A stretch of DNA of 64,000 bases from Lepas anatifera (taxonomy: Eukaryota; Arthropoda; Thecostraca; Lepadidae): the NCBI GenBank assembly GCA_034440635.1, contig JAOTON010001922.1:124001-188000 (forward strand), given 5' to 3'. Under the pieces are notes generated by a model, which saw nothing but the letters and a program-made list of their open reading frames with translations, was not told the origin of the DNA and made no database searches. The position numbers were made by a program, and so were the translations under genes. Below, piece by piece: positions 1 to 25,554 of the stretch. The number at the start of each line of letters is the position of its first letter. Positions within the stretch are counted from its first letter, which is position 1.

Positions 1-2047
1 TGTGGATGACTATCAGTCTATCAACACATTATCATCTGGTAACGTTTTCTCTCACGCCTATCACTACATGGTCAGCTAAGAGTGTAACTTATAAAATAAC
101 TACACCATATCTTTGTAACAACTATTTCTACCACGCAGTGGACTGTCCGCAGTCTTATGGCATCTTTCGGGGATCGCGTTGAGCGAAGTGTAGCTCCACC
201 GTCTTCAGTCATGTTGGTTAGTTTTCGTGGAACGACCTCGGATTCAGACAGAGCCGGAACTACATCGTCCGGGTAGGCATCAGCGTAGGCGTTGGCGTCC
301 GCGCAATGTCGACGGTTGTCAGGACTGGTGTTGTGCCGCCTGCAGACGCCGAACTGTCATAACTACCCCACTCGCTCAGACGCGCTGCGTAAGAATGGGC
401 TTTACAACCATGTTTGTCAAATAGGAGGCCAAAAGAAGCAAGCTGTTCACATGTGCCCAGCTTGAATCGAGTGTTGGCGTAACGTTCTTGTTACGGGTAC
501 AGAACGGCTGGCAAGAAGTGTGTTTTTGTACGGTGTTCGGCGCTTGGCACGCCGTGTCCTGGCCAGGCTTTTGCGCCGGTCAGCTCTGGTAGATGTGAGC
601 CGGGCGGCTGTCGCAGTGCAGAGCTGGCGAATAGCCTGCGGTGGTGTCCGTACTGACGCCACCGCCGATCCAGAGCGGCGAAAATGGCGCCGCCCCACGG
701 GGTCCGAGAGGCTTGTACAGGCCTGGGCTGCACGCTGTACGGTCTGCAGGATACATCTGATATGGTTGGCCAACAATGAGCACATTTCGGGGAACATGGC
801 GTTCGGTCTTTAGATATTACTCAAGTGGTTTCCGTTTGCAAGGTTCTAGAAATAATCGATTTCTGACAAAGTATTTCAACTGTCTCAAACATTCAGAGTA
901 TAAGATATGATGAGTCCAATCAGGTTTATATGGTTTTGAATGTAATTTTATCCGATTAGAGGTATGGCTTTAGATTTGGAAGTAGGATTACGAGAGAATG
1001 TTTCTCCGGGACGTGCCTTTAAGACAAACTGTGCACACTTGTCGACTTTACTAACTATAGAATTAAACACTTCGTGACTTTGTGATCCACTGATGAGAGG
1101 TTGAAAGAAGGCTCCTTAAAAATACTGAAATCTTGTCATGGTGGCCGTTTAGTGAGAGTACGTATTATGTCTTACTGGGCTCTGAACATTGTTTTCTTTT
1201 TCTTCTGGGAGTGCTGTGTACAAAGATTGTGTGTACTAGATGACCATTATGATCTTTTTTGTGTCCAGTTGCCGTACCAGCTACATGCTAGTAAGAAATA
1301 GGTATACGAGGTTATAAGGTTCCGTGTCCATTAGAATGAATTCATCCCCGCCATTTCGGCTCCAGAGTAAAATGTGTTGTAGAACAACATCTATGCAGCT
1401 TGACTAGTTTTGAGCTGTATTTTCCGGCCCTAATATTTCATTGGTTTTATTCGGTGAACTATGAATGAGGTAACAAACATTTTTGATATATCAACGTATC
1501 AACCCTCGAAGACCGAGCGGTCAAATTGTGGATGTCTCAGACCCAGGGTTGGGGTACCGATATGACGCTGGACGCCAAAACCCACCAACATAAACAAGAA
1601 AACAGACGCCGAAACTAGGATGCCACCGCGTGACCTAGAATATAGTGATGCCTGTTCGGTGCGCTGGCCGAGAAGAGTGACGTCCTTGGGAACCCCGACA
1701 GCAGCTGCCAGCACGCCCTCCCCCCACGCCCCTGCCCCACCCCGACTGTATGGGCAGTGTACGCAGGGTGATGGAGGACTCCGGGGGAGCTCTGTGACCT
1801 GCAGTGGAACGGGGCGATGTTCTCTCTGGGGAGAGCGCTCCTGTACGGTCAGTTTTGCTTGTCGTGCTTTCCTGCGCTCTGTTATTGTGTCTCGTCGCAT
1901 CTAAGAAAGCTGGCGTTGTGTGTTGTGGTTTGCACTGGGACGGGAGTTCAGGAACGTTGTTTTCAGAAGTGATGTTGATTCTGTAAACTATCTACCCAGA
2001 AACAGTTTGTGTAGACACCGTGGCGTAACCGAGGGACTCGACCAGCC
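1..2047. other. Intronic or intergenic DNA with no recognisable feature
   Basis: I see no conserved coding exon, tRNA-like element or tandem repeat here. Short open frames exist on both strands but have no recognisable domains and overlap one another in several frames. If the beta-subunit gene extends upstream, as its missing SH3 half implies, this is probably part of a long intron. Confidence 0.4.
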
Positions 2048-2332
2048 CAGGGGCGTAGCCAGGGGGGGCGGCAGGGACAGCCGCCCCCCCTGAGGGCCCG
2101 AAGGGCTCCCTGAAGACCCGGGCCGTGCGAAGCGCGGCTCGCCCGCACTATGCTCTGTGGCCAAGTTTGAAATTTCTTACCAGACAGGGCCCTCTTAAAC
2201 CCTCTTCAGCACTATATTTTGTAACAAGCAGGCCCCTTTTTACTCATCAGGGCCCTTTTGGTGCTGTCGCAGGGGCCCTTTTGGGGGCGCCGCCGCCCCC
2301 TCGCCCTGAGCGAAATCCTGGCTACGCCCCTG
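2048..2332. mobile_element. hAT-type MITE (CAGGGGCGTAGCC ends)
   Basis: A 285-bp element with terminal inverted repeats: CAGGGGCGTAGCCAGG on the left and its complement CCTGGCTACGCCCCTG on the right. These are typical hAT-superfamily ends. The flanking octamers are gaccagcc and ctgcagcc, which agree at six of eight positions, consistent with an aged 8-bp target duplication. The body is rich in G/C runs and 'gggccctttt' repeats and has no transposase, so it is non-autonomous. Confidence 0.7.
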
Positions 2333-2546
2333 CTGCAGCCGCGCTTTCCCTTGGATAGGGTTGGCGGCTCTTCAGTGCCAGTCTGCGTCGCTAAGATGTG
2401 GTCCCCGTTTGAGAATTGTTTGATGCGCTGTTAGGGAGCCGCATGTGCTGGCCGCACCGACTTGGGGATATTTGTCTCTGGAGATCTCCAAACTTGGGAA
2501 TAGGCAGACAATATTTATTCAGATATGAACGAAAACGAAACGAATA

Positions 2547-3390
2547 TTAACACGCGCATTGACGGGGGTCTGAGCCACCTTCGCTTTGACGGAGGGATGG
2601 ATACCCCCCCCTAAGATCTCGAGAACCACGGTAGTTAGCGAAAAACGTTAAACGGCGTTGGGTAGCACATCTACTTCTCCATCGAAAATATTTTGACCAT
2701 TTTTTGGTACGTCACATTTAAGGTCACGAGAGGTCAAAATATACCGTCATAGGGATAACATGTAAATGAAGGTTTTCGGCCATTACATCTGAACAAGTAA
2801 AGATAGAGCAAAACGACTTAAACTGTATGAATCCTCGCAGCAAGCCGAATCGAATGATATATAATTTAAACTTGCTAGGTCAAATCAAGGATTTGACCTG
2901 ACCTGAGGTCAGTTCAAGGTCAAATTATATAAAATGCATATCATTAGAACCGCAAGGACAAGGCGAGTCTAATGCAGCTAAAATAAACCCTCTGTCCCCA
3001 TCCGTTACTGAGTTATTTAGTCAAAATCATTTTCCCATGTATTTCCAATGGAGAGGTCATGGCTCGTACCTGACCTGAGATCATCGATATCAAAGTACCG
3101 GAACATAGTTTAGAGAACTCGTTGGGCCCATTATGCGATATGAGTTTCAATCGGATAAGTTCATCCTGTTCTGACTTATGCTATCCTTAACTTTTTTTGA
3201 GGTCAGATCACTTGACCTGTACTGGTGGCCTGACCTGAGATGACCTAACCTTTAAATTTTGACAGAAGTTTTAAAATGATGAGAGAAAAGGCATGCCAAG
3301 TACAGTGGCGCTACGCGCCGCCGTTTTTATGCTATCTCCGAGAAACACATGGGGGCAGGTACCCGCCTCCTCCGTCAATGCACGTGATAA
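2547..3390 (+). mobile_element. TTAA-bounded MITE, family A, copy 1
   Basis: Starts TTAACACGCGCATTGACGGG and ends in the near-complement CCGTCAATGCACGTGATAA. Each end carries a GC-rich subterminal hairpin region, and the interior holds many AGGTCA/TGACCT hexamers. No protein is encoded. The TTAA boundary suggests mobilisation by a piggyBac-like transposase, which is inference because no transposase is present. Related copies lie at 13,504, 31,431 and 53,110, with a 91-bp minimal form at 18,870. Its right end runs directly into the family E element that follows. Confidence 0.7.
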
Positions 3391-4415
3391 CACGCGCCCC
3401 GCTGTGGTCCCTGGCATGACGTGCCCTGCTGGGGGGGCGAATTTTGCCTGCCCCCTCCGTATCTCATTTTCCAGGAAAGCTAAAGTAAAATTACGGACAG
3501 CATTTAAAAGCTCTTGACGAGACGAAAAGAAGTTATAAGTAGTATTTTTATGCCAGGTTAATATTGAGGTCAGCATAGGTCAAATAAGGTTCCATAGGCT
3601 TACAACAGGGCAGTGTACGTTTCCCCCTCTAGATTTTTACTCAGCAGAGCTAGAGCAAATATTTATGCATCATTGGATTCCTCTCACTGTGGCAAATCAA
3701 ATGGTGTAAAATATGACCTCGCTAGGTCAAATTGTGAGAATGACCAGACATCGAGCTAGGTCAAGGTCACATGGTGACCTGGTATGGTCATGTTGCATAT
3801 AAATCGAGTCCCCGTGACAATACAAGCACAATGCAAGCAAAATAGGAGCTTTATCTCAATTCAGTGTTAAATTATTGGTAAAACAATCACTGTAGGCTCC
3901 TGTGACCTGACATGACCTTTGGGAGGTAAAATGGTCAAAAACTCAACTTAATGGTCAAGATCGTGGCAAGAATACACCGTTTGAGCATTTTCAGTTTTAT
4001 CTATCCCGTATTTACGGAAAACGAACTCTTTCTATTTTGATCTAGAGACTTATAATGGGGTGACCAAAAAATTTGCCCAGCCTTAGGTCAACAATATCAA
4101 AATTCCGAGATAGCAGATTTCTTAGACCCTAACTGCTTTATCATATTGTGAAAGTTTCAAACTGATCAGTTGTTTGACGCTCCTTAGCCGCCGCTTCAAA
4201 CTCGTGATTGTAGGTTTTTGAGGTTGGGTCGCTTGACCTTGGATAGCTCCTTGAACTGACATTGCCTTCTCTAAAAAAATTGTTTAGATGCGTAAAATTA
4301 ATTAGGGATAAGGTAATGCAAGCTTCGTTTTTCTGCGTGTCTTCGTTTTTGCGTTATGCGGGGAAAACCAGGAGGGGGCGAATTTCGCCCCCCCCAATAG
4401 CGGGGCGCGTGTTAA
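3387..4415 (+). mobile_element. TTAA-bounded MITE, family E, copy 1
   Basis: About 1.03 kb, bounded by (a/T)TAACACGCGCCCCGCTG and CAATAGCGGGGCGCGTGTTAA. A highly similar copy lies at 59,361-60,379, with the same internal order of blocks (gacgtgccc, the 'gaggtcagcataggtcaa' stretch, and a GGGGCGAATTTCGCC right end). It is non-coding and rich in AGGTCA/TGACCT hexamers. Its left terminal TTAA, now ATAA, is shared with family A copy 1. Confidence 0.75.
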
Positions 4416-5007
4416 GCCAAACACCACTGTTGATTTCACATTCATCTTCTTTAGTTTGTTGTTGTGTTTTTCTTTAATGTCTGTGCGTGGCAGCCGGAAA
4501 TTACTGTCCTCCTCATCATCCTTGAACTACCTATGGGCAGAGAGCGCATGCGCCTTGGGCAGCAGCGACCCCTCCAGGTAGTATCTCACATTCTTTTGCC
4601 CTGATTCTACCTTAACTTTACCGTTTCCTTCCATAGTTTCATTTTTCATATGTTCATAACGTCGGAGCTTTATAAGTCGCCGCGTGTGTGAAAGTGTTCG
4701 CGGCAAATTGACAAATACTGTAAACACTAAATCAACCGGCAACTGAAACCTGAACGCCTGGCATTGAAATCTGGAGATAAGTCATCAACTGGATCAGGAT
4801 TTGAAAGATTAACACTAAATAATGGACAGGTAGTACCTTCATATATCCATGCTGCCATGCTCAAGTTGAAGCAAGTTTTTCATAATTAAGGCAAGAAGGT
4901 GCTTGAAGATGGAGATAGAAAGGTGTTCAAACTTGCAAATGAATTTGTGTGCGTGAACAGGTGTGTTTATTGCATTGATTAGGTGGCAGTTGAAATTCAA
5001 ATATTTG
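4416..5007. other. Unassigned non-coding DNA
   Basis: This lies between two TTAA-bounded MITEs. I see no coding exon, tandem repeat or clear element end. Confidence 0.4.
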
Positions 5008-6183
5008 TTAACACCCACCCCGGTGGGCCTCCGAGCCACCTTCTCCATGGTGGTGGGCGGGGGGTGTTCAAACACCCTCCCTCGATCTCGGCTCCTATAC
5101 GATTATCGAAAAACGCTTATGCTGGTGGCTAGCTCATACAAATTCATGACAAAATTACATCTTCACTTTTTGGCCCAGGTCCATATTGAGGTCATGACCG
5201 GTCAAAGACGGTGGCATGTTACAGAAGTTTTGGGGCTCTAGCGCCTGACATAGTTGAGTTATAATTGTTTAGGCACCATTCGCTTCCCCTTGTTACGGCA
5301 AATCAAATGATTTATGATATGACTATACTAGGTCAAAACCCAAAAATGACCTGAGGTCACGTCAAGGTCACTATCTGATCTGGCATGGTCAATAGGCACA
5401 TCAATCAACTCGTAATAACAATCTAAACGTAATGGTATCAACATAACAGCTGTATCTCCATGTCCTTCAAAGTTATTGACCCAAGTCTGACGATTTGCTT
5501 AAGTAGCCTCTCATAAGTCACAGTTCAGAAATTGCAACATGAACCTAGAAAGGGGTCCAGGATACTACGATTTGGAGAATATGAAGTTACTCCCAGCTGT
5601 ATCTGCACAAATACAGCCCAATTCCTGCTTATTTATTTTATTTTATTAGGGCCACTCCCAACAGGCACACTTGCCCCATTACAAGGAGTATTGGCGTGGG
5701 TGTTTAAGGATCCTCTCCACCGGGTCAGATCGGACACGGTAGACGGTTTCCCGCCGTGGTGATTGAACCCACGTTAATCCATGCTGTCCGATCTGAAGGC
5801 AGGCAACGAACCCACTAGGCCACCCGGCCCCCATGAATTTCCAATAGAGAGGTCATTATCCGTACCTGACCTTAGGTTATCGATGCGAAAAATCCTTGAA
5901 TATATGTTGTTGTACTGGGTGGACTCATTTTGTGGTATAAGTTTCAATTTTATAGATTCACTCTTTTCTTGCTTATGCCACCTTCAACATTTTTGGAGGT
6001 TATGTCACTTGACCTGCACTGGTGACCTGAACTGAGATGACCCAACCTTAAAATTTTGTAGAAAGTTATGAAGTTTATCGAGAATAATGTGTGCCAATTA
6101 CGGCGGCGCGGAGCGTCGCCGTTTTCCGTGCCACTGGAAAAACCAAAGGGGTGTTCAAATAACACCCCCGGAGTGAGGGTTAA
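5008..6183 (+). mobile_element. TTAA-bounded MITE, family I, with a nested SINE
   Basis: Begins TTAACACCCACCCCGGTGGG and ends CCCCGGAGTGAGGGTTAA, with subterminal repeats 'ggtgttcaaa(t)aacaccc' at both ends. The interior shares blocks with family A, such as the 'atttccaatagagaggtcat' stretch, and contains many AGGTCA half-sites. A tRNA-derived SINE interrupts it at about 5,633-5,833. No coding capacity is seen. Confidence 0.65.
5633..5833 (-). mobile_element. tRNA-derived SINE
   Basis: Read on the minus strand, the head carries an RNA polymerase III A box, TGGCCTAGTGG, which matches TRGYNNARNGG at every position. About 40 nt later comes a B-box-like GGTTCAATCAC. A ~120-nt non-tRNA body follows, and the element ends in an A/T-rich 'aataaaataaaataaataag' tail. 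About 200 bp is a normal SINE length. It sits inside a family I MITE, so it inserted after that MITE. No second copy was noticed in the window. Confidence 0.75.
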
Positions 6184-7105
6184 GACCCAAGAACGCGAAT
6201 TTTCTTGTCACACAGTTAATCCTTTAAGTGCTCCTGTAACCCACAGGATCTTATGGTAATCTATTAAGTCTTGCAATTCCATTGAACACGTGATCTTGCT
6301 CAACCGTTGATAATTGCACGTGACGCACTGTTACCCGCAGTGGGATTTTCGAGAGCACCTGTGTCGCTCCCCTCCATTTGCAGGATTTAGCTGTCAGGGT
6401 AGTTTGCCTCTGCAGGGAAGTGCGCCACTGTTGAGCAACACTGGGAACGGTTTGCAGATTTTCTGCCCAGGTGATGACACCCCGCTGCTGTCTGTCTTTG
6501 TTCAGTAGCAGCACTGTTGTAAAGTGGCGTGCTCCATTTCTGATAATTCAAAGTGGGAGGTGAAAGGAATCTTGCACTATCAAGAAAATGGCCATGCCAG
6601 TGGTTTAAATCTGAGGGCGTCCTGATAGCGCTTTTATTTATCGTTCGAACCCACGGTTTAGTTCTTAGGATTAGATGACATACGCAGGATTGTGGGAGTG
6701 CTGCACTGCAGAACAAGTATTATATAATTTTATTTTGCCCCTTGAAGTGGTTCGTGACTGATATGAATTATATAGCATTCTCCTTTAACTCAGCAAGCAG
6801 AGGAATTCAAATTTTGAACAGTTATTGACTTTGGAACATTAATAAAATATTTAATGGAATAGTTTTCGCGGAAAATTGGATTGGTTGGAACTTACAATCA
6901 GCGTTTGTTAGTGTTCTTGAATATTAAACGCACCACGATGGCTATGTATGATCCTTCACCGATATAAGTTATGACCAAATTGTTTTCCGAGGTCCTCAAT
7001 GGTACACTTTGGGATTGCTTTGCCTTCTGAATGCAGGTTTGTATCTACTAGTCAGCTCAATAATGGCCTACAATGTTGTACTTACCAGACACTACACTTC
7101 TGCTT

Positions 7106-7155
<50 letters not shown>

Positions 7156-8423
7156 GACAACTAAATAATACCAGTGACACGTAGCACTTCATGCCATGAT
7201 ATCTCAGCTGTGTATTAATGATTCTTTCGATCTTCAACTTCGCCGATCAAAATCCGCAAAGCTGCTGAAAAACATTGTTTTATTGGTATACCTACTGCTC
7301 AACACACCCAAGGCCTTATATAGGTCCTTTCGTGTTCAGCACACGTTTTGTGTTGAAAGTCGTACCCGAGTCCTTTGTAACGTGCTGGCATGTCGAAGGA
7401 GCACCCGGCGCCACCAAGCGAACGGTGGGTTATGAACAAGTCATGACCGTATTGAGTGTCTCATTATGCTAATGGATCGGGACAAACCGTTTGAAGACAA
7501 TTCGAAGCCACTACCAATTCCGAAAATGCGATGCCTACGGTGCAAGTGAAAAATTGTTAAACAGTCTCGGGGTGTTTTCCTTCTAATCGATGAAACTTTG
7601 TTTGAGCGGGGAAGGGGTGGAATATTCCACATATGCCCATAAAGCTGGAAATGCTCGTGGGGAGCCGCTAGTCCGTGTGGCGTACTCAGTCAGTAAGTCG
7701 CATTTACTATAGGCCGTACCAGGACTCAGGTGGGCCTTAAAGGCTTCGGGAATGCTTTTTGAAGTTTAGAGGTGCTCGTGCACCCCCGGAAGTGTCTATA
7801 CATACAATGCTATACCCCTGGCGGCTGGTGTAGCTGTACTTGTTGCTTTTCAATATTGTCAAACCTGGCGGCTTCAAATCATCCGAGCTGGAGAACAGGT
7901 CTGCTGGAGTAGCACGGAGATCCTAAACGTCGTTTTGGCTTCATGATTTTTGCTGTTTAAAGGAGCTGGGTGTGTTGGAGAGGGCTGCCTTGTTATGCAG
8001 GCTTTGTTTTGTCTGATTAATTTAGCGGTTCGATCCCACCGGGCCCGGATTTGGTGCTTGCAAACGGCATTCGCCGAGATGCCGTCTGACTCTGATAATC
8101 CACAGCGGTCTTGTGACAATGTTGGGCCACATTCTTGTTCCCATTTTCCCTCTTACAGCAGAAATTCCCTCTTCCTCAGTGGGTAATTAGAACAAAGGTG
8201 CGACCTAAGCCTGAATGGAAAGCCACGCACCTATAAGGAGAGCGTGTCTGTTGGTTGCGCCCTTGTTTGGGCTCTCGCTTCACCTTAGGCAGGATTTCCC
8301 CATACTGTTGTGTAAAAATTTCCAATCATGGCATGAACCAAAAGTGACCAAAAAATGGAAGTTCAGGGGAGAATTTTGATTAAATGACAGTTCAATTCAT
8401 ACGTAATGTGTTCTTGACTCAGA
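6184..8423. other. Unassigned non-coding DNA
   Basis: Apart from a (TA)n microsatellite at about 7,110-7,153 I see no exon or element end. A B-box-like GGTTCGATCCC near 8,030 lacks a convincing A box and cloverleaf. Confidence 0.35.
7110..7153. repeat. (TA)n microsatellite
   Basis: About 20 uninterrupted TA dinucleotides following a T-run. Confidence 0.95.
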
Positions 8424-11305
8424 CACAGCGGAGGCATTCCAGGACAAATCGACCAAAAATATTTCAATTTGACACCACCATGTCTAGAAAAAATATGAAA
8501 CTTTGTCTCCGGGGTAGTTTTGGGCCAGAAACACGCCTGTGAGAATCTTAGCCACCTCCGATCAACGGTGACCGAGTTATAGCCCGAGGCATTTTCGGGA
8601 GGTCACCTTATAGACTCATTTTTGATGCTTCATAACTCAAAAACGCATAGCTTGATTAACAAGTTTTGTATATCATTGAACTCGTCTTGAACTATACTTT
8701 ATTTTGAAAAAGAAAATGTCAAAATTCGAAAATTTTTGACTTTTAATTTGTTTCACCTTTTCTTTTTGACCTAGCTTGACCTTTTCCCAGTTGAAATTGC
8801 CATTTTAGACACCTCAAAAATTTTGATTAATAAAATATCTTTCGATAGGAAAAATAAAAAAAATGCGTTTTTGCTATAAGTTCCAAATATTTAGCACCTA
8901 AGGTAGGTATGTAGACGGTTTTTGACCACTGCAGTAGTACAGCCTTATGTTTAACGCCTCAAACATAGTGATCGTTTTTGTAATCGGTTGCTGGCAATCA
9001 TATTGCTTTGTCTTTACGAAATCTTCATCGTGCAAGTGTCAGAATTTATGACAATTAACACGCGCCCACCCGAGGGGGTGGGCAACCGGCCTCCTCAGGT
9101 CTCTACAGGTAGTAGAAAAACACCTTAGCGCAGCACCACCGTACGCCATCTATCTCTAACACAACATATTACAACTTCTGGAAAAATAATTTAGGTCAAC
9201 TGGGAGGTGGTAGGTACCGTAAATACTGAAGGCCAGCTGGCAACTGACTGGTGAGGGTGTGACCTGAGGTAGACGGTCGTCGTTATGCCTTGTGGGACTT
9301 TCAAATTTGGTTCATTGATTAACACTTCATCGTAGGAGTTGCTCGTTTGGGTGGTGGGGTCGGGGTCTCCGTAAAAAGTCCCGTGATGACTCTAGTGAGA
9401 CACCTACTCCTAAAACTGAACTGGAAACAACTTGGACAATATTTATAAAAATAAAATTGCAGCCATTAAAAGTGATAGAAAGGGATCCATTGTTTCGAGG
9501 GAGACGAGGGCAAATGAACTTATTAATAAATGACCTTTCAGCCTTAAACGAAAGTTTACAAAGATGTTGCGAGTTTATCCATAATTGAAACAAATATAAG
9601 TTATCCTATGAGCACCACTAACTCACACAATTACATCGTCCCCCGAGATGGAAAAGTAGTATCGATACAAGGTGACCCAGTGCAGCACAGCATACGTTTG
9701 AGAGGATTCATGCAATGTAAACAAACGTGTCTGAAATAATTTCATTCCCAAAAGTAATTTGAATCTGCTCATATATGCGAAGAAGTGTCCTGAAATTGTA
9801 ACGCATTCGACTTGGTCACTTAAACAGATTGCCTCATGATATTTTTACAAGGTGATCATTTCATAGCTGACACGGATCCCAGAATCCCAGATGAATAATT
9901 ACACTGTGCACTGGGAGTGATGCCGCTAAACAGCCAGTTTTAATCACTACCGAATATGTTACACACAATCGTTTGGTCGTGTCATCTTTGAGGTTGCTCG
10001 AGGTCACAGTATTTCTTACAGGAACAAAGTGGAAACCTAAATTTTGTGGCATAATAGGTGACAGAGGAGAGCCGTTGAAAGAAATGTTCAGCGCCATTGG
10101 AACACTCTTGTTGAGCCCAAACGGATTATGTATCTTATAATATTGCCTAGTCAAATGCCAAAATTAACCTGCTTTGACCTAGAGCCAGGCTTAGGTCTGT
10201 ATGGTAAAAAGAATATTAATTAAACTGCAGTGGCAAGCCAGACACGACAACGTAAAAACAAAACCTCCATCGCAATTCTCGACAATTCTCAATTTTCTCA
10301 AGTTATCAAAATTTACCAATTGCCCCATGCATTTCTAATGGAAAGACCATGACCTTGATCCTGCTCCCGGTTATCGACATAGAAATCCTGCTACGAAAAA
10401 TTATCTTGCTGGGCGACCTTACTATGTAATGTGAATCAAACCACGATAGGCTAAATTTGATATTATTGATGCACTTCCCAAAGTTTTTTCGAGGTTAGGT
10501 CTCTTGACCTGGTTTGGCGGTTTGACCTGGTATGACCCAGTTCTAAAATTTTTCCAGAAGTTGTAATATGTTATGTTAGAGATAGATGGCGTACGGTGGC
10601 GCTGCACTAAGGTGTTTTTTTTCCTACCTGTAGAGACCTGAGGAGGCCGGTTGCCCACCCCCTCCGGTGGGCGCGTGTTAATTGTCATAAATTCTGACAC
10701 TTGCACGATGAAGATTTCGTAAAGACAAAGCAATACGATTTCCAGCAACCGATTACAAAAACAATCACTATGTTTGCGGCGTTAAACATAAGGCTGTACT
10801 ACTGCAGTGGTCAAAAACCGTCTACATACCTACCTTAGGTGCTAAATATTTGGAACTTATAGCAAGAACGCATTTTTTTATTTTTCCTATCGAAAGATAT
10901 TTTATTAATCAAAATTTTTGAGGTGTCTAAAATGGCAATTTCAACTGGGAAAAGGTCAAGCTAGGTCAAAAAGAAAAGGTGAAACAAATTAAAAGCCAAA
11001 AATTTTCGAATTTTGAAATTTTCTATTTTCAAAATAAAGTATAGTTCAAGACGAGTTCAGTGATATACAAAACTTGTTAATCAGGCTATGCGTTTTTGAG
11101 TTATGAAGCATCAAAGATGAGTCTATAAGGTGACCTCCCGAAAATGCCTCGGGCTATAACTCGGTCACCGTTGATCGGAGGTGGCTAAGATTCTCACAGG
11201 CGTGTTTCTGGCCCAAAACTACCCCGGAGACAAAGTTTCAGATTTTTTCTAGATGTGGTGGTGTCAAGCCTTGGTCGATCTGTCCTGGAATGCCCCAGCG
11301 GTGTG
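8424..11305. mobile_element. Fold-back (long inverted repeat) element upstream of a beta-subunit exon
   Basis: The sequence at about 8,424-9,195 reappears in reverse complement at about 10,540-11,305. The arms are therefore about 760 bp around a ~1.35-kb spacer. Outer ends read CACAGCGGAGGCATTCCAGG on the left and, complemented, CACACCGCTGGGGCATTCCA on the right. Inside each arm, at about 9,056 and 10,681, lies a TTAACACGCGCCCACC motif like the TTAA MITE ends. The structure may therefore be a TTAA element inside a larger palindrome. The spacer has family A-like blocks rich in TGACCT. No transposase is visible. The right end lies 42 bp before the exon at 11,348. Confidence 0.75.
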
Positions 11306-11347
11306 GTGCTTTCTGGGTGCTGCTAATGTTGTCCTGTCTGTTTTCAG

Positions 11348-25554
<14,207 letters not shown>

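Noticed and set aside
7990..8060. tRNA gene suggested by GGTTCGATCCC
   Set aside because: No A box at proper distance and the T-arm and acceptor stems do not pair.
1..11347. SH3-domain exons of the calcium-channel beta subunit
   Set aside because: I looked for the conserved SH3/HOOK wording on the plus strand and did not find it; the exons are probably upstream of the window.
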